64,000 bases of DNA from Fonsecaea monophora (GCF_001642475.1 NW_019173935.1:62001-126000); one strand, 5' to 3'; shown: positions 10,237-22,899, counted from the stretch's first letter. The notes: generated by a model not told the origin, from the letters alone. Numbers and translations are program-made.

Positions 10237-11716
10237 GTTGAAGTGTGTATACTATGCAAATTTGCAGCGAAGTGATAGGCGTAGACCCTAGTGGCCAGAA
10301 GGGCGAAGATATTATTGCTTGAGATTTCCCTTTTCTTTGGGGTCTTATCCTTTCTTCGATGAGAGCACGAGGACTATTCGTACTGAGGGACGAGAACTAC
10401 TCTTTGCAGTCAAGGTGTAGGAATCTGCCGAGAAAGGAAGGGCGTTGAAGAGGTAAATATAGTTTGCGGGATGGAGTGACAGGTCCTTACTGTTGTGTTA
10501 AGCCGTGGCGCGTATCACAACACAAAAAGGAAATTAGCTTTAATTCTGACATGGCCCTCCGGTGATACTGTGACAACTGGGACCAGAGCGAAAAGGAGGA
10601 CCTTCAATAACAAACACAACTGAACCGTTGGAAACACAGCAGAACAAGCAGAACCAGCAGAGCCAGGGTTTCAAATGACGTCATTTGTAGAATTATATGC
10701 CCCAAGCATACATGTATGGCATGTTGAGGAGATCTATGGTCAAAGGGTGAAGCCACATGAGGACCTCTAAGCATAGTAAGTGGTTGCTAGGAGAGGCGAA
10801 GACTGTATAGTGATGCATGAGATCTCTCACGGTCTAGCTAGTCCTTCTCTACTCATGTTTGACATGCACCACATGCTATGCTCGAAGAGAGTGACAGCTC
10901 ACCCAGCTGACCATCACGCCATTTGGTCTTTAGCTTCTAGGGAGCTCTCGCTTGTGTACAGCTTAGTGCTCGTGGATGCCATGAGTGCCATGATAGGTGA
11001 CCAGATGTAGATCTGGTTTCTGTAGGGCATCGTCTCGTGGAGCCACGTGGGAATTTTCACTGGAAAGCAGCTTGTCATCAATCCCAGCCTTGTCCCAGAG
11101 ACTTGGGGTGAAACCAGGACGTTATTCCTTTCTTCCAACGCCCTTGGTTGTCGCTGTAATCAGTGCATGGTCATGCACGTTTGATCAGTCGACCATTCCG
11201 AAGATATCATGTAGTGTTACATGAGGCAGCACGCTCGTCCCATTACTTATCTGCCAGGGAACCTGACAACTGGAAATCGACTTCAGCGGAAACAATGGTG
11301 CATAGCTTGTCACGAGAGCATTTTTCCTCAAACGCAGACTTACTGTAACCTGGACCCTGTAGATCGACAATGATTTCAGCGATATTCACTGCTGGGTCGG
11401 TCCAGGGACGTGACTCGCCGTAGCGTTCGTGATAGAGGCGTCAGAACGCTTTCATGCTTCGAGAAAGCTCTGTTCGCCTTCTTCCTACACACTTTAGGTA
11501 TTGCTTTAACCGTTGCGTAGAACTGAGCTGGCTCTGAAGTGGCATCTCATACGGGGAGATCAAGAACATGGTAAGTCATGAGAGGTGAGGAAGGATTTGG
11601 CGAGATGTCGGCTATACTTGTTCAGTCGCTGTTGACAGAGACGCTAAACCTGATTTAGCTGTTAGCGCCCTAACGCGAAACTGCGCCTTGAGGCCGACAA
11701 AGTCCAGAAGTCCACA
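10237..11716. other. Intergenic region with a CRE palindrome
   Basis: About 1.5 kb between the divergently transcribed EEP gene and the snf5 leader. Apart from the CRE-type palindrome at 10672-10687 I see no feature; short open frames around 10780-11370 have no recognisable similarity. Confidence 0.5.
10672..10687. promoter_or_regulatory. CRE-type palindrome, candidate bZIP site
   Basis: CAAATGACGTCATTTG is a perfect 16-bp palindrome centred on the consensus CRE octamer TGACGTCA, bound by fungal ATF/CREB-type bZIP factors (for example Atf1/AtfA). It lies in a divergent intergenic region, 436 bp upstream of the EEP start and about 1.0 kb upstream of the snf5 leader exon. Binding is inferred, not shown. 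Confidence 0.5.
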
Positions 11717-12017
11717 ATGATTCCATCGCAACAAGACCTTAAACATCCTCTTGAGCGCATCAACCCAAGCTTCACCGCATCAGGTATGTACTGCCTTACT
11801 CTTCTTGGCCGTTCCCATGTCTCCATCGTGGTTTCGACAATGACTTGAAAACCCGGTGGCTGGCTTCAAATCACATGTCGAACCGTGCATCACTTTTCCC
11901 ATCCCGATCTCATCTGAACGTCCCTCCTAAACACTAATACTATCATCAGGAACGCGTCTAACGCCTGTGGCCCCTCAGTCTGTATCTTTATTGTTTTCCC
12001 GTGAGATGTCGACATGA
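11717..12017 (+). other. Spliced upstream ORF or displaced N-terminal exon of snf5
   Basis: An ATG at 11717 opens a 22-codon frame ending at a GTATGT donor (11784). The acceptor after TATCATCAG (11949) joins it, in phase, to 11950-12017, giving 44 residues ending in TGA at 12015-12017. The intron is 166 nt and has a CTAAT branch site near its end. The peptide contains HPLERINPSF and TASGTRLTPVAPQSV, which reads like genuine protein. The stop overlaps the snf5 start as ATGA. It may be a regulatory uORF, or the true Snf5 N-terminus put out of frame by one base. Confidence 0.5.
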
Positions 12018-14380
12018 GTGATACCCCAGACGGTGGACATGCGGTAGCCGCGCCTGGGGAACCCTCCGACCCGGCGACCACCAACGAAGAATCGATTGCG
12101 CAAGGTAAGGAGAGGGCAAAAGAGATCCTCGCCGCATCCGGTATCGATGTCGCGAGGAAGGACTCTTCGACCGAGGTCAATGGTCATGATGGCAGCCCAA
12201 ACGCCAACCGAAAACGCAAGCGCGAAACGCCAATAGACCGTCTCCAAGCGGCCGTATATGTCGACCACGAGTACCACTACAAGGCCCTCTTAGCAGAGCA
12301 GCTGGCACATCCATTGTTGTCACATGAGAAAAAGCAAGAGCTTGCGTTATATCAGAGCCTTCGACAACGACGAGATCATGACCCGGGCTCTATCTTCGGG
12401 TATGGATATATGGGATATGGCAATCCCAGGACAGATGAGAAAAATCTGCGCGATCCCATAATCTATCCGCGCCAAAGAAGGCCCGGCAAGAAAAAGACCT
12501 TGCCGCCCCGGGTCTCGCGAAAAGAACTCGCTATCCAGGCAGAACAGAATGAAGAACTGGTGCCTATACGTCTTGACATCGACTGGGGCAAAATCAAATT
12601 GCGGGATACCTTCACCTGGAATCTCCATGACCGAACGACCTCCATCGACTATTTCGCGGAGAAACTGGTCGAAGATTTCGGTCTCGAAGTCCAGAACTGC
12701 CGGCCACTCGTTCAAGCAGTCGCAACTCATATGCGCGAACAGATCATCGACTATTGTCCTCAGATATATGCAGACGATGAGCCATGGGAACCATCTCTGC
12801 CATATTTTGCCTACAAAAATGACGAAATGCGCATTCTGGTCAAGCTCAACATCACCATCGGTCAAAACACCCTCATTGACCAGTTCGAATGGGAGATCAA
12901 CAATCCATTCAACTCTCCTGAAGAATTTGCACGTCAAATGACGAGCGATTTATCGCTAGCTGGGGAGTTTACCACTGCGATTGCACACTCGATCCGCGAG
13001 CAGAGCCAGCTGTTTTCCAAATCCCTACATATTACGGGACACCCATTCGATGGCCGGCTGATCGAGGATCCAGATTTGAGGGAAAACCTCTTGCAGTCGC
13101 CTTTGCCCACGACCTTCCGGCCTTATCAGGCCGCCAAGGACTACGCACCGTACCTGTACGAACTCAACGAGGCAGACTTGGAGCGGACCGAGCTCTCCAT
13201 ATCGCGTGAACAGCGGAGGCAGAAACGATCGACGAATCGTCGTGGTGGTCCGGCTTTGCCGGATCTCAAAGATCGTCAACGCACAATTCGCTCGCTTGTT
13301 GTATCGTCTGTCATTCCTGGCGCGGCTCTCAGCATGGAGGAGAGTCGAATATTCAGAATCACCAAGGCCAGCCGGAAGTCAGCACGCGGTCAGCGAGATG
13401 GGTTTGAAGATTCCGACGAATCAGATAGTGAAGATTCAGCGCCTGATTCACCAGCCATCCCGACTCACTTGTTGCAACCAGGCACTGCCCGTACCAGAGG
13501 TATTAGGAATGCCGCGTTGAGTGCCACTGCGGGCATCAGATCGAACTTGAGCGGCTTTGCGTCGGTGAGATCCGCGACTCCAGAATCGGTTGCTCCAACA
13601 CACCACGATGGCCGAGCTTCTGCTAGAAAGAGAGACTACAAGGAAGAGAGCGACGAGGAATCTGCTTCTGGAAAATTGATTGTGATATTGAAGATCGGGA
13701 AAGCTAAGCTTCGAGAATGGATGCGTTCCCAACGAGCTAGGGACAGGGCAGCCCATGTCTCCAACACGTCGAATCAAGGCAGCCCACGACCTGGCAGCCA
13801 TTCCAGATCTGTATCCGCAGCTCCTTTGAACCTCGCAGGGATGCCGCCTCCACCATCCCCCGTTCCAGCGGCCGCAGATATTCCAGGTGCTGTTGATGCT
13901 ACACCAAGTCCGATCAATCCACCCGTATGTTCTCCCTCCCCCATTGAGAAGTGGGATCCATACTTACATTTTCTCCCCCTAGCCCCCACCGCCGGATTGG
14001 CTTGTCCGGGATTTGGAACGATTGCGGAAGACATATCCAAATGACCGCTTCGAGGCTCTCATGAAGCACACGGCGATTGATCCAAAGACTCAAAAGCTTG
14101 TTGCGCCGAACGAGTCGAATCGCTCATTTCCGCACAAATACGTTCCACGTATTAGATGTTCTGACTGTCTTGTATGCTCCCTCCCCATCAGATGCAACCT
14201 CTCGTCTGTCGAATATTCTAGATTTCATTCGACATTCCAGCATGGACACAAACTGACAATAATTTACAGGGCAAAGTGTACCTACCCGGCGAAGGGCTGA
14301 GCGCTTCGAACTTTGAATCTCATCTCAAGAACCGCGCTCACAGGTCGAATGTGGATGAGCGACTGGCAAAGGAACCGTGA
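12014..14380 (+). CDS. snf5: Snf5/SMARCB1-family chromatin remodeller subunit
   Basis: Core subunit of a SWI/SNF-type remodelling complex. Exons 12014-13924, 13983-14171 and 14270-14380 give 736 residues; introns are 58 and 98 nt. The SNF5 domain covers about residues 179-395, with two related repeats: one starting VPIRLDIDWGKIKLRDTFTW, the other ILVKLNITIGQNTLIDQFEW. A basic Arg-rich block and a Ser/acid-rich linker follow. The C-terminus has PPPDWLVRDLERLRKTYP and a small Cys/His module (RCSDC, then FESHLKNRAH) found in filamentous-fungal members. Whether it serves SWI/SNF (Snf5) or RSC (Sfh1) is not certain; the C-terminal module fits the filamentous-fungal Snf5 type. The MSDTPD start has an in-frame TGA just upstream, but a spliced, protein-like upstream frame ends on this ATG, so the true N-terminus is in doubt. 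Confidence 0.9.
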
Positions 14381-15209
14381 TCCACTCGAACTTCAGTATT
14401 TGCCTCGACCGAGACTTGAGCTCGACCGACCCTGACGCCTGACATGTAAATGGATGCACAGCTAGGCGCTTCCAACTTTCCTCCTTCTCAAGGCTGAGGT
14501 CACGTGAAACACGCGAATCTCTGTTGGTATACAACCTGTTGATTGGATGCTCTATCGGACCCCGGGAGCTTTGTGCTGGGAAAAAAGATACGTGGAAAGG
14601 AAGGCGACCGGAACAGCAGGAGGTTGCCATGTTGATAAATGTTGAGGAGGGGACCGCCAAAAGCTCCCATATTTTGGTTGGGAATAGTTGGTACATCCTC
14701 GTGCGGCGATGCCCGAAGCTTACGAGACAGGTAGAGGTCCTTGTTGGAACCAAGGACATTGGGCCAGCGAAGCTGTACAGGGATGGAGACGCTGGTGGAA
14801 GCAAGTCCTTGGACATGGATTGAAAGATACCCCTTGAATACTTCTATCCTGCCCACTGTTTGACAAGAGGCATGCGGGCTGTAGATCCAGAGAATTCTTG
14901 GACATTTGTCTCTCAATAGCCTTTTTTATTGCCAGATCTGCTTGGAATGTTGAAAAAGACTCTGACGCTGTCTGTTGCTGTATGTGAAATCAGGGCGTTT
15001 CTCTTGGTCGTGTGATCTTGGAAGACTTGGTCCAAATCAATATTGCTGCCTCGCTAGCTTTGCATCCCCGCATTCACACAATGGAAATTCAAATGCCCCC
15101 CACTAAACCAACTACTGCGTTAAATATCAGTCGAAAAGCGTCGAGTTGCTGGCGACTTCATCTGTGAAATTGCACGCCTCTTTTTTTGGACACCACTGCT
15201 TTGCTCAAA
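14381..15209. other. Intergenic, no gene seen
   Basis: About 830 bases between snf5 and the Ebp1-like gene. It contains the snf5 3' UTR and the downstream promoter. Minus-strand frames at 14325-14916 show no recognisable motif. Confidence 0.5.
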
Positions 15210-16703
15210 ATGGCTGACGCAGCGGTAGCAGAGGGCATCAACAACCCAGACAATCTCACCAAGCAAGTCCTGTACCTTGAAATGGTCTGTATTCATGACT
15301 GACAGTTACCGTCAGGTACAAGACCGCCGCGACAATTAGCCACAAAGTCCTCGAGGAAGTCTCCAAATGGCTGGTCGAAGGAGCAAAGATTGTCGACCTG
15401 TGCATCAAAGGTGACGAACTCCTCGAAGCAGAGCTTAGCAAAGGTAAGGGCATTGCATTCCCCGCCAGGCCACAACTGAGATACCTCTTTCAAATGTGAC
15501 CGTGCGCCGACAAAGACTTGTCAAAACATCCTGTTCTAACATACAAAATCTGCAGTCTACAAAGGGAAGTCCATCAACAAAGGAATTGCGACCCCTTGCA
15601 CAATATCTCCTAGCGCCCATGTCACCCCATTCACCCCTCTCGTCTCAGACGCCGAAGACGCCGCCTTGACCATCAAGGCTGGTGAGCTGGTCAAGATTCA
15701 GCTTGGTGCACAGATCGACGGATATGGTGCGATTGTTGGGGATACCGTCGTGGTGCCACAAGAGAAGGGGAAGAAAGCAGAGATCACTGGCAGAGAAGCC
15801 GACCTGCTTCTCGCCACATACTATGCCAATGAACTCCTGCTGCGACTCATGGTGCCACCCGGACTTCTGGCAAGCGGCACAGAGGAAGAAAAGAAGAAGG
15901 CTGCCGCTGAAAAACCACCCACGCAGACCAAGATCATTTCGCTGATTGACAAGGTCGCAAAAGCCTATGACGTCCATGTCGTGCAGCACACCACGTCTTG
16001 GCTGTTTGAGAAGAATGAGATTGAAGGCAAGAAGAGGATCATCCTGTCCCCTGCGGATGGTGCCAAGGGGGAAGGCTCTGCAGACGTCGGCGAGGTGTGG
16101 GGAGTCGAAATGGGCATGAGTCTGGGATCCGGCAAGGTCAAAGAGTTGGACAAGCGATCGACCCTGCTGAGGCGGACCACTACAACTTACGGTCTGAAGC
16201 GCCCAAGTTCACGACAAGTTCTCTCAGAAATCGTCAAGAAGTTCGGTACCTTCCCTTTCAGCTTGCGGCAATTGGATGACGAGAGGGCTGGCAAGGTCGG
16301 CGTCGTTGAGTGCATCAGGTCCGGGGTTCTACGTGAATACAAGCCTGCCGCAGAGGCGGATGGTTCTCCAGTGTCGAGACTGTTCACCACCATTGGTAAG
16401 TTGAACCGTTCCGTATTTGGTTTAATGCTTTATGCTAACTACCTATGTTTTGCTACAGCTATCACCAAGAATGGTCTTACACGCCTAGCGGCTCCGCCCC
16501 CGCTGGACTTGGAAGCCATCAAGTCCGACAAGAAGATTGAGGATGAAGAAGTTTTGTCAATTCTCGAGCGACCACTCAGCAAGTCCACTGGCTCCAAGAG
16601 CAAGAACAAGAAAAAGAAGAAGAAGCCAGCCAAGAAGGCTGCAGCAGCGGCTACCACCGAGGAAGAGAGTGACGACGATGAGGATGACAGCGATGACGAA
16701 TGA
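15210..16703 (+). CDS. Ebp1/Cdb4-type M24 peptidase-like protein
   Basis: Homologue of PA2G4/Ebp1 and fission-yeast Cdb4 (42-kDa curved-DNA-binding protein). These have the methionine-aminopeptidase pita-bread fold but lack peptidase activity, and act in ribosome biogenesis and nucleic-acid binding. Exons 15210-15262, 15316-15443, 15556-16395 and 16459-16703 give 421 residues. Hallmarks are LTKYKTAATISHKVL, GAKIVDLC and KGIATPCTIS, then GDTVVV in the substrate-site region, and ending with a Lys-rich tract followed by an acidic Ser/Asp/Glu tail. The first intron uses a GC donor (GCAAGT at 15263); it restores the conserved LTKYKTAA, whereas the only GT alternative gives a 44-nt intron and three extra residues. 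The remaining introns are canonical. Confidence 0.92.
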
Positions 16704-17737
16704 ACAGCTTCTCCCTTGCCAAAGGCCAACAAATGCTGGCAAGTGGTTAACCAGGCATAAGGGTTATTTGGCAACTAAGCCAACGCGCTCTTGGTGACAG
16801 TCACTTTTGACATGCCACAAGATGCACGGGGAGCTGGTTGAGTATCTGACGCGACCGACGCTCACAACCGAGAAGAAGCGTGTTTCAGGACGGTGAGAGG
16901 ATCTCAGGAAGGAGAGCACATGTATCGTGCTCGTCACCGCCGCCCCGATGGTCGCAATCAGTGGCCATGAGTTTGAAAAGGGAAAATGAGCACCAAACGA
17001 TGTCCATCCGCAGAACGATCAATAAAGAAACTGTTGCGACCCGTGGATTCTGTGTAATTCGTAATTCTGCCTAGGCTTTGCCGTGACTGGACTTCTTCCA
17101 ACTAGGCAGTAGAGGAAGAGGGGCAAAAGCCAGGGGAGGCTGCCCGATACATGTCGCCACGTCATGATGAAGACAGTGACTGTTGCCTAAGATCAGGTTG
17201 AGAAGTGATATATGGATGAGTTGTCAGCTTCAACAAAACGCACGAGGTTCGTGGCTGGCTGGCTGGCTGGCTGGCTGCGAGCGTGTTTCCTCCAAGAGCT
17301 TTTGGGATAGATGGGGCGCGCGGACATTCAGGTCAATAACAAACAGGGATAGGGAGCTCTCAGCCTTGGGGCCCTTCAAGCGGTTTAGGGGGCAAAGGGA
17401 GCAAAAGGGACGCCGAGGAGTCGCCGCTGCGGAGGCCGGCGGGCAACTGGGCAGGAGCAGCAACTCAGTGCCAGGCTAGTGGCCGTGTGGCCTAAGGCTA
17501 AGTGCCCCTTGCCCGATTCTTTTGTCACCACTGGATTCTGGCATTTCCTCGTTTGCGGAACCACAACACCATGCGCCATTAATAACTTCTTCGTCCTCGC
17601 ACCTCGTCACAGCCTGCGCCCTCTGCCCGCTGAGCCGCATCCAAGGCTACAGTGAGTCCTCGACTTGCCCCTTCTGACACGTCCCTGAACTAATTGTCAA
17701 GCAGTCGGCGCGTGCGGCGCGGAGAAAGAAGGCAAGG
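16704..17737. other. Intergenic region with GGCT repeat
   Basis: About 1.0 kb upstream of rco1. It contains six tandem GGCT units at 17253-17276 and GC-rich sequence to about 17480. A possible leader intron (donor near 17651, acceptor near 17700) may interrupt the rco1 5' UTR. No coding gene is recognised. Confidence 0.5.
17253..17276. repeat. (GGCT)6 microsatellite
   Basis: Six perfect tandem copies of GGCT, about 460 bp upstream of the rco1 start codon. Directly visible; no function inferred. Confidence 0.85.
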
Positions 17738-20700
17738 ATGGCCACCAGATCATTGCGGCACAGGTCGAGCCGCTATTCGAGTCCCGCAACATTTGGGGAC
17801 AAAGAGGCTGCACCAAAGCCCGCTGAGAATGTCTCGACAAGAAATGGTCAACAGACGAGTCTGGACAAATGGATTGAGCCGGCTGTGCGACCTGCGGTCC
17901 CCAGCTTTGAAGATACAAAAGGTCTCGAGAGGGTGGGCGTGCTGGAGAATATGCAGCCTCTAGGGACCGCGCCGTCTCACCGATTGCTACAAAAGCTCAA
18001 ACTGAATTATGTCCGCCCTTCGCCACGACCAGCTCCAGCACAGGTGGAAGAAGTTGTCACCCCCGTGGCAGAGCCCGAAAAGGTGGACTCGGCGTCACCG
18101 ATGGAGGAGGACGTGGTGGTGGTAGCAGCACCAACAATTGAAACCGAGCAGCCTGAGATATTACCCGACAACCCATCAATTCCTCACGATACAATTGTCA
18201 TTTCCAGTCCTCCACGTGGCCGTCCTTCTAGGAGAGACGTTGCAGATATGCACCAAGCAACAACCGTGTCGCCGTCTCCCGGTACATTATCATTTACGCC
18301 CACCACCCATGTCTCTCCCAAGCCGCTATCGATCCAGCAGCAACTCCGACAAGACCGACTTCGCACTCATGTCGACCGTGCTGTACGCGAAGCACATCAG
18401 AAGAATACGCCAGATCTGGTGCGTGGGCTCCAGAGAATCCGGGACGATGCTCAGATGAACCCTGACTTGTGGAATGTGTTGGAGGCTTTGATCAACAAAT
18501 CTCCCAGCTCCGAGCAGTTTAAAGTTTTCAAGCGCTACATCAAGTCGGGCGTCAAGCAGCACAGGAGAGAAAGTCAGATGTCAGCGAGCCCATATCAACC
18601 TTCTCCTCAAATATTCAATGACCTCGCTTCCCCTGAACACCGAGAACGCTCGCCGAAACCCAACCACTTGGATGACAGTGGCCCCGTGTATTCTGAAGAG
18701 CGACCTCGCAGAATCAATCTCTACTTCAACCTCCCGCGCGCCTTAGCTACCTATGGCCCTGAAGACACGCCACTGTCGCCGTCTACGATTTCGCGCTCCG
18801 CGGACATCGCTGAGCCCCTTGGAAAGTCCATCCACCACACCTCTACTTCGTCACCACACAAGCGGAAAAGATCAGGAAGCGTGTCTACCATCTCGTCGCT
18901 ATCGTCAGCCCCCTCGATACCTGATGAAATCCCACCACCATGGGAGCCACAGGGTGACGAGTCGGCAGGGGATGGGCGATCACGATCAGCTGGACAGCGC
19001 CAAGCCGCAAGCCGGGCGGCAGCCGGCAACAGACTCCGTTCAGCTGCCAGTGCCTCGACTCTCCCTTCTCAAGCTGGCCCGAAACAGTCCTATCCCGAGC
19101 TCGCAACTTCGTCCAAAGCGAACTCCAACAAAAAGTTCAAGAAGACGCGAGAAGACACCGACTTTGACATTGATGAACTTTCCAGGCGGAAGCGGCTTTA
19201 TCTAGATGACAGCTTTCATGATTACAACACCATTCCTCGACCCGAAAGCCACGAACGAGACCCAGTCCATAGCCATCCAGAGCGACCTGCATCGACTGAC
19301 AATCCGCCTCCCCCGGTTATTCATCCAAACCGCCTGGTTGTGCCCATCGCCACACTGACATCCCCAGTGAGCGCGCAGGCTCTGCCTGACAACACCTTGA
19401 CCAACGGAGCCGGTCGCAAGAGAAGATACGATGAGGTGGACATTGATGATTTCGAGGACTCGACGCCCGACTCGTCCTCTCCTGGTCCGTTGCTTGTGCC
19501 ACCACCACCACCGGGTGTGGCAAACGCCCACCCACGAGGTGCAACTCCAAGATCGACCAGGCTTCACCCGGCACAGAAAACACGCAAATCTGCCCGGGTC
19601 ATGGTTTCGTACGTATTGCCCTCTTTTTTCTTTCCCCTTGGTCCTGATGCTTCGCCTTGAGCGCGAGAATTGGGGGCCGAGGCCATTGTTGAGATAATCT
19701 GGATGGTACTGGCTCGCATGTCAGGCAGCCACCGACATGTTTGGAAAGGCCACCACCTGCAAACCCATGCCATCACCAGTTGGATCTGTGTTCTAGGGGA
19801 TATATTGGCTGACTCTTCACCCATAGGCCCAACAAGCCCAAGAATGGCGGAATCACAGCAGGAATTGCACGTGCGGGGCCCGGGCGCGATGCTGGGATCG
19901 GCAATTTGAATGGAGCGGATTCAGGCGCAGAGGTAGGAAACAAGCCCCGGGCAGCCCAACCCAATTTTCTTCCTTTTTCCCACCTATTTTCCACCTATTT
20001 TCCCACCCCCCCGGCCACACCAGGCTCTGATCCTAGCCACGATTGGCTCCAGTCCATCATCCCCCCTTACCAACTTTTGTTTCCCCTTCTTATCCCAGTC
20101 TCATCAGTCTTTTGGGGTCTTTCTTTTTCCTTGAGACCGAAGTCCTATCCACTTTCTGTTTGCCTGCTTCCCCTTGGTTTCACTGAAGGCTTTCTCCGTC
20201 TGCCATAGGGATTGATGTTGCACCCATCAATTGCTGACTTGATTTTTCAGGATAACGACGAGTTTTGCGCATCGTGTGGTGGCGAAGGGAAGCTTCTTTG
20301 CTGCGATGGTTGTACGAACTCCTTCCATCATGCCTGCTTGGAGCCACCCCTGGATCCGGATGAAGAGGTGGAGGGTGAATGGTTCTGTCCGCGATGTGTG
20401 GCTCGGAGGACCAAACAGGTCCCTCATCCATCGGGTCTTTTTGGCCTCGTTCTTCGCCGTGTTGACGACATCATCCCGAAAGCCTACTCGCTTCCTTCCG
20501 ACATTCGCGACTACTTTGAGGGAGTTCGAACAGGCGACGAGGGCGAATATGAGGAAGTCGGCCCTCCCCGCACCCAAAACAATACGGCCAAGATGAATCG
20601 GGCCGGCTTCATCGAAGAACCCAATTACAAGGAGACGCGCGATAGCAAGGGCCACATCATCAGATGCTATCACTGTAATTTGACTGCCAACGGCCGCGAC

Positions 20701-21996
20701 ATCATTCCTTGTGACTTCTGCCCGGCGAGATGGCATCTGGATTGTATTGATCCGCCTCTAGCCGTTCCACCGCGGCGTCGCCCTGGAGACAAACCGGGTG
20801 CATCGTGGCGATGTCCTCTCCACGTCGAACACGACCTGGTGGCCGCCGGCAGGCAGAGTGAGAAAGCTCCAGGAGAACTTGGCCGCGTTCCTCGATTACG
20901 CAAGCCGAAGAATGCAGTGCCACTTGATGTCAGTGTGAGCCGAGGTTTCCGAAACAACGGAATCATCGAAGTCGACCTCATGAAAGACGAACCCGAGTTG
21001 GACAAAACCAAGGAAGTCCAAATGCACGGCAAAATTTACCGAATTCCTGAGATGGGTATCAGACTGGATTTCATTGATCGGGTTAAGAAGAGCTGGTATG
21101 AAGACCAAGCCTTCCCCAGATTGATGGATGCCCCCAAGAGGATACGAAACCGCAAGTATCGTCCTGATGGCGCCGTTCTTCACCATCCACCTTCACAGAC
21201 CATCGTCAAGATTCGAGAACCCGACTTCTTTACCGGCGCGAATGCTCTGGCCATCACCGAGACAGCCAAAGCAAATGTTGCCTTGCGGAGACGATCAATC
21301 CGAGAACAGCAAACCGTTTTAAACCTGGCTCAAATGTCCCAGAGGGGCATCAACGGCTACTCTGGGGATGCGTTGGCAGAATTGACAAATCAATTGATCA
21401 GCGAAGCCCCGTCTGACGTGGTGGATGCTGTCGAAAAGACTGAGCTTGATCAACTGCTTGAGTTGCAGGAGCTTGTCAACCGAAGACTTGCCTTTTTGGG
21501 CCGCGCTACAAACACCTCACGCTCACGTTCACGCTCACGCTCGAGATCTGTCGATGCCGAGTCTTTGGACGGGAGCTATGCTGACGACGAGATGCCTCCT
21601 ACCACCCAAGATCCCAGAAATGATACGACCGTGCGCTGGCTCACGTTGAATAATCTACCAACATCGTCACCGCCGTCCACCGATGATGGGCTACCTGCAA
21701 ATCCAGCAGTGCGCGTAGCTGCTGTGGCGGACGTCTCGGGTTCTAAGATGGCGAATGGCGACACGTCCGATGAGCGCGCAGTGGAATCCAAACAAGAAGA
21801 AGAAGATGGAGCCCGCCCAGCTCTACTTGATGAAGCCGCGATCCGCCGACGCGACAAGGAAGAAGCCGGTCTGAGGTGGCTCGATGCGTTCTTTCCGACG
21901 AGAACTGAGACTTCTGCAAAGTATGGTCCTACGAATAAGGCAGCACAGGGTTATGGAAACAGGAACAGCGTTACTAGGCGGGACCTGTCGCCTTGA
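17738..21996 (+). CDS. rco1: Double-PHD protein, Rco1 subunit of Rpd3S deacetylase
   Basis: Rco1-type subunit of the Rpd3S histone deacetylase complex, which suppresses cryptic transcription inside genes. Exons 17738-19608, 19827-19932 and 20251-21996 give 1240 residues. The first 620 residues are disordered, Ser/Pro/Arg-rich, with a helical stretch around 200-280. The small middle exon contains PNKPKNGGITAGIAR, which bridges into the first PHD finger (about residues 664-712: CASCGGEGKLLCCDGC, then HHAC, then WFCPRC). A second, extended PHD/zinc module sits at about 797-850 (CYHC, CDFCPARWHLDC, WRCPLH). The C-terminal part has an 11-residue alternating Ser-Arg tract. Introns are 218 and 318 nt, long for this window; the second is pyrimidine-rich. 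Cti6-type single-PHD proteins are excluded by the paired fingers. Confidence 0.9.
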
Positions 21997-22767
21997 ATTT
22001 ACTGCAAATCTAGCTAGCGACCAAGGCTTAGAAGACTAGGTGACAGTCGACCTTTTTAGATGCCTTTTGAGGACGCCGCTACTGAACGCGAGCACCCACT
22101 CCAACCCGAGATCTGAGCCCTTGAGGTTGTGTGAAAAGGACGGAGAGCCTATCCCAAAGGTGATCAGATGTGAGACTGGAGAAAGGAAAGGAACCCCCCT
22201 TAATGCCAGCAATCCGGACACATGGGAATTCGTCGTGACTTAGGAATTGGGATATGGAAAACCTGTTTTGGAGTCAAAGTTTTTGGAGCATGTTTTTCTG
22301 AGCTGCTTTGAGTCGGTCTACAGATCCAATTGTAAGAACTCGAGCCAATAGGCAGAAGAAGAAGAAGAAGAAGAAGCAGAAGACGGAGACGGAGAAGACG
22401 ACAAAGAAGAAGCAGAAGAAGACCTTGTGATACGTTAACACCCCTCCTTTCGCTGAGAACGTGAGAATACGTTCGTGCGTACAGCCGTGCGTGAGAGGCA
22501 TTGAGAGTGGGTGGGTGGGTGAAAATGGGAACGGAATGGGTTTTCTATTTCGATCTTTTATCCCCTTTCCTGGTCCTGGTTCCGGTCCTGATTCCTGTTC
22601 CCTGTCCCTGTCCATGTTCATGTCCATGTATAGAGGCGTAAATGGACTGGATGGGGCCAGTTACTATTTACTGCAATAGTTGATATGTACCACGAGGTAC
22701 AGAACAGCGGGAATCAATCAGAAGGGATATGGTATGATATGTACGTAGAGATGGAAGGTTCTTTTTC

Positions 22768-22899
22768 CCTTCTCTTCTCTTCTCTTCTCTCCTGCTTCGA
22801 TTCCAAGGGGTTTCTTCTCTCTTGATCCCTCGATTCGACTTGACTTGACTTGACTTTACTGCGACTGTGACTGGACTGGACTGGACTGTACTGCACTAT

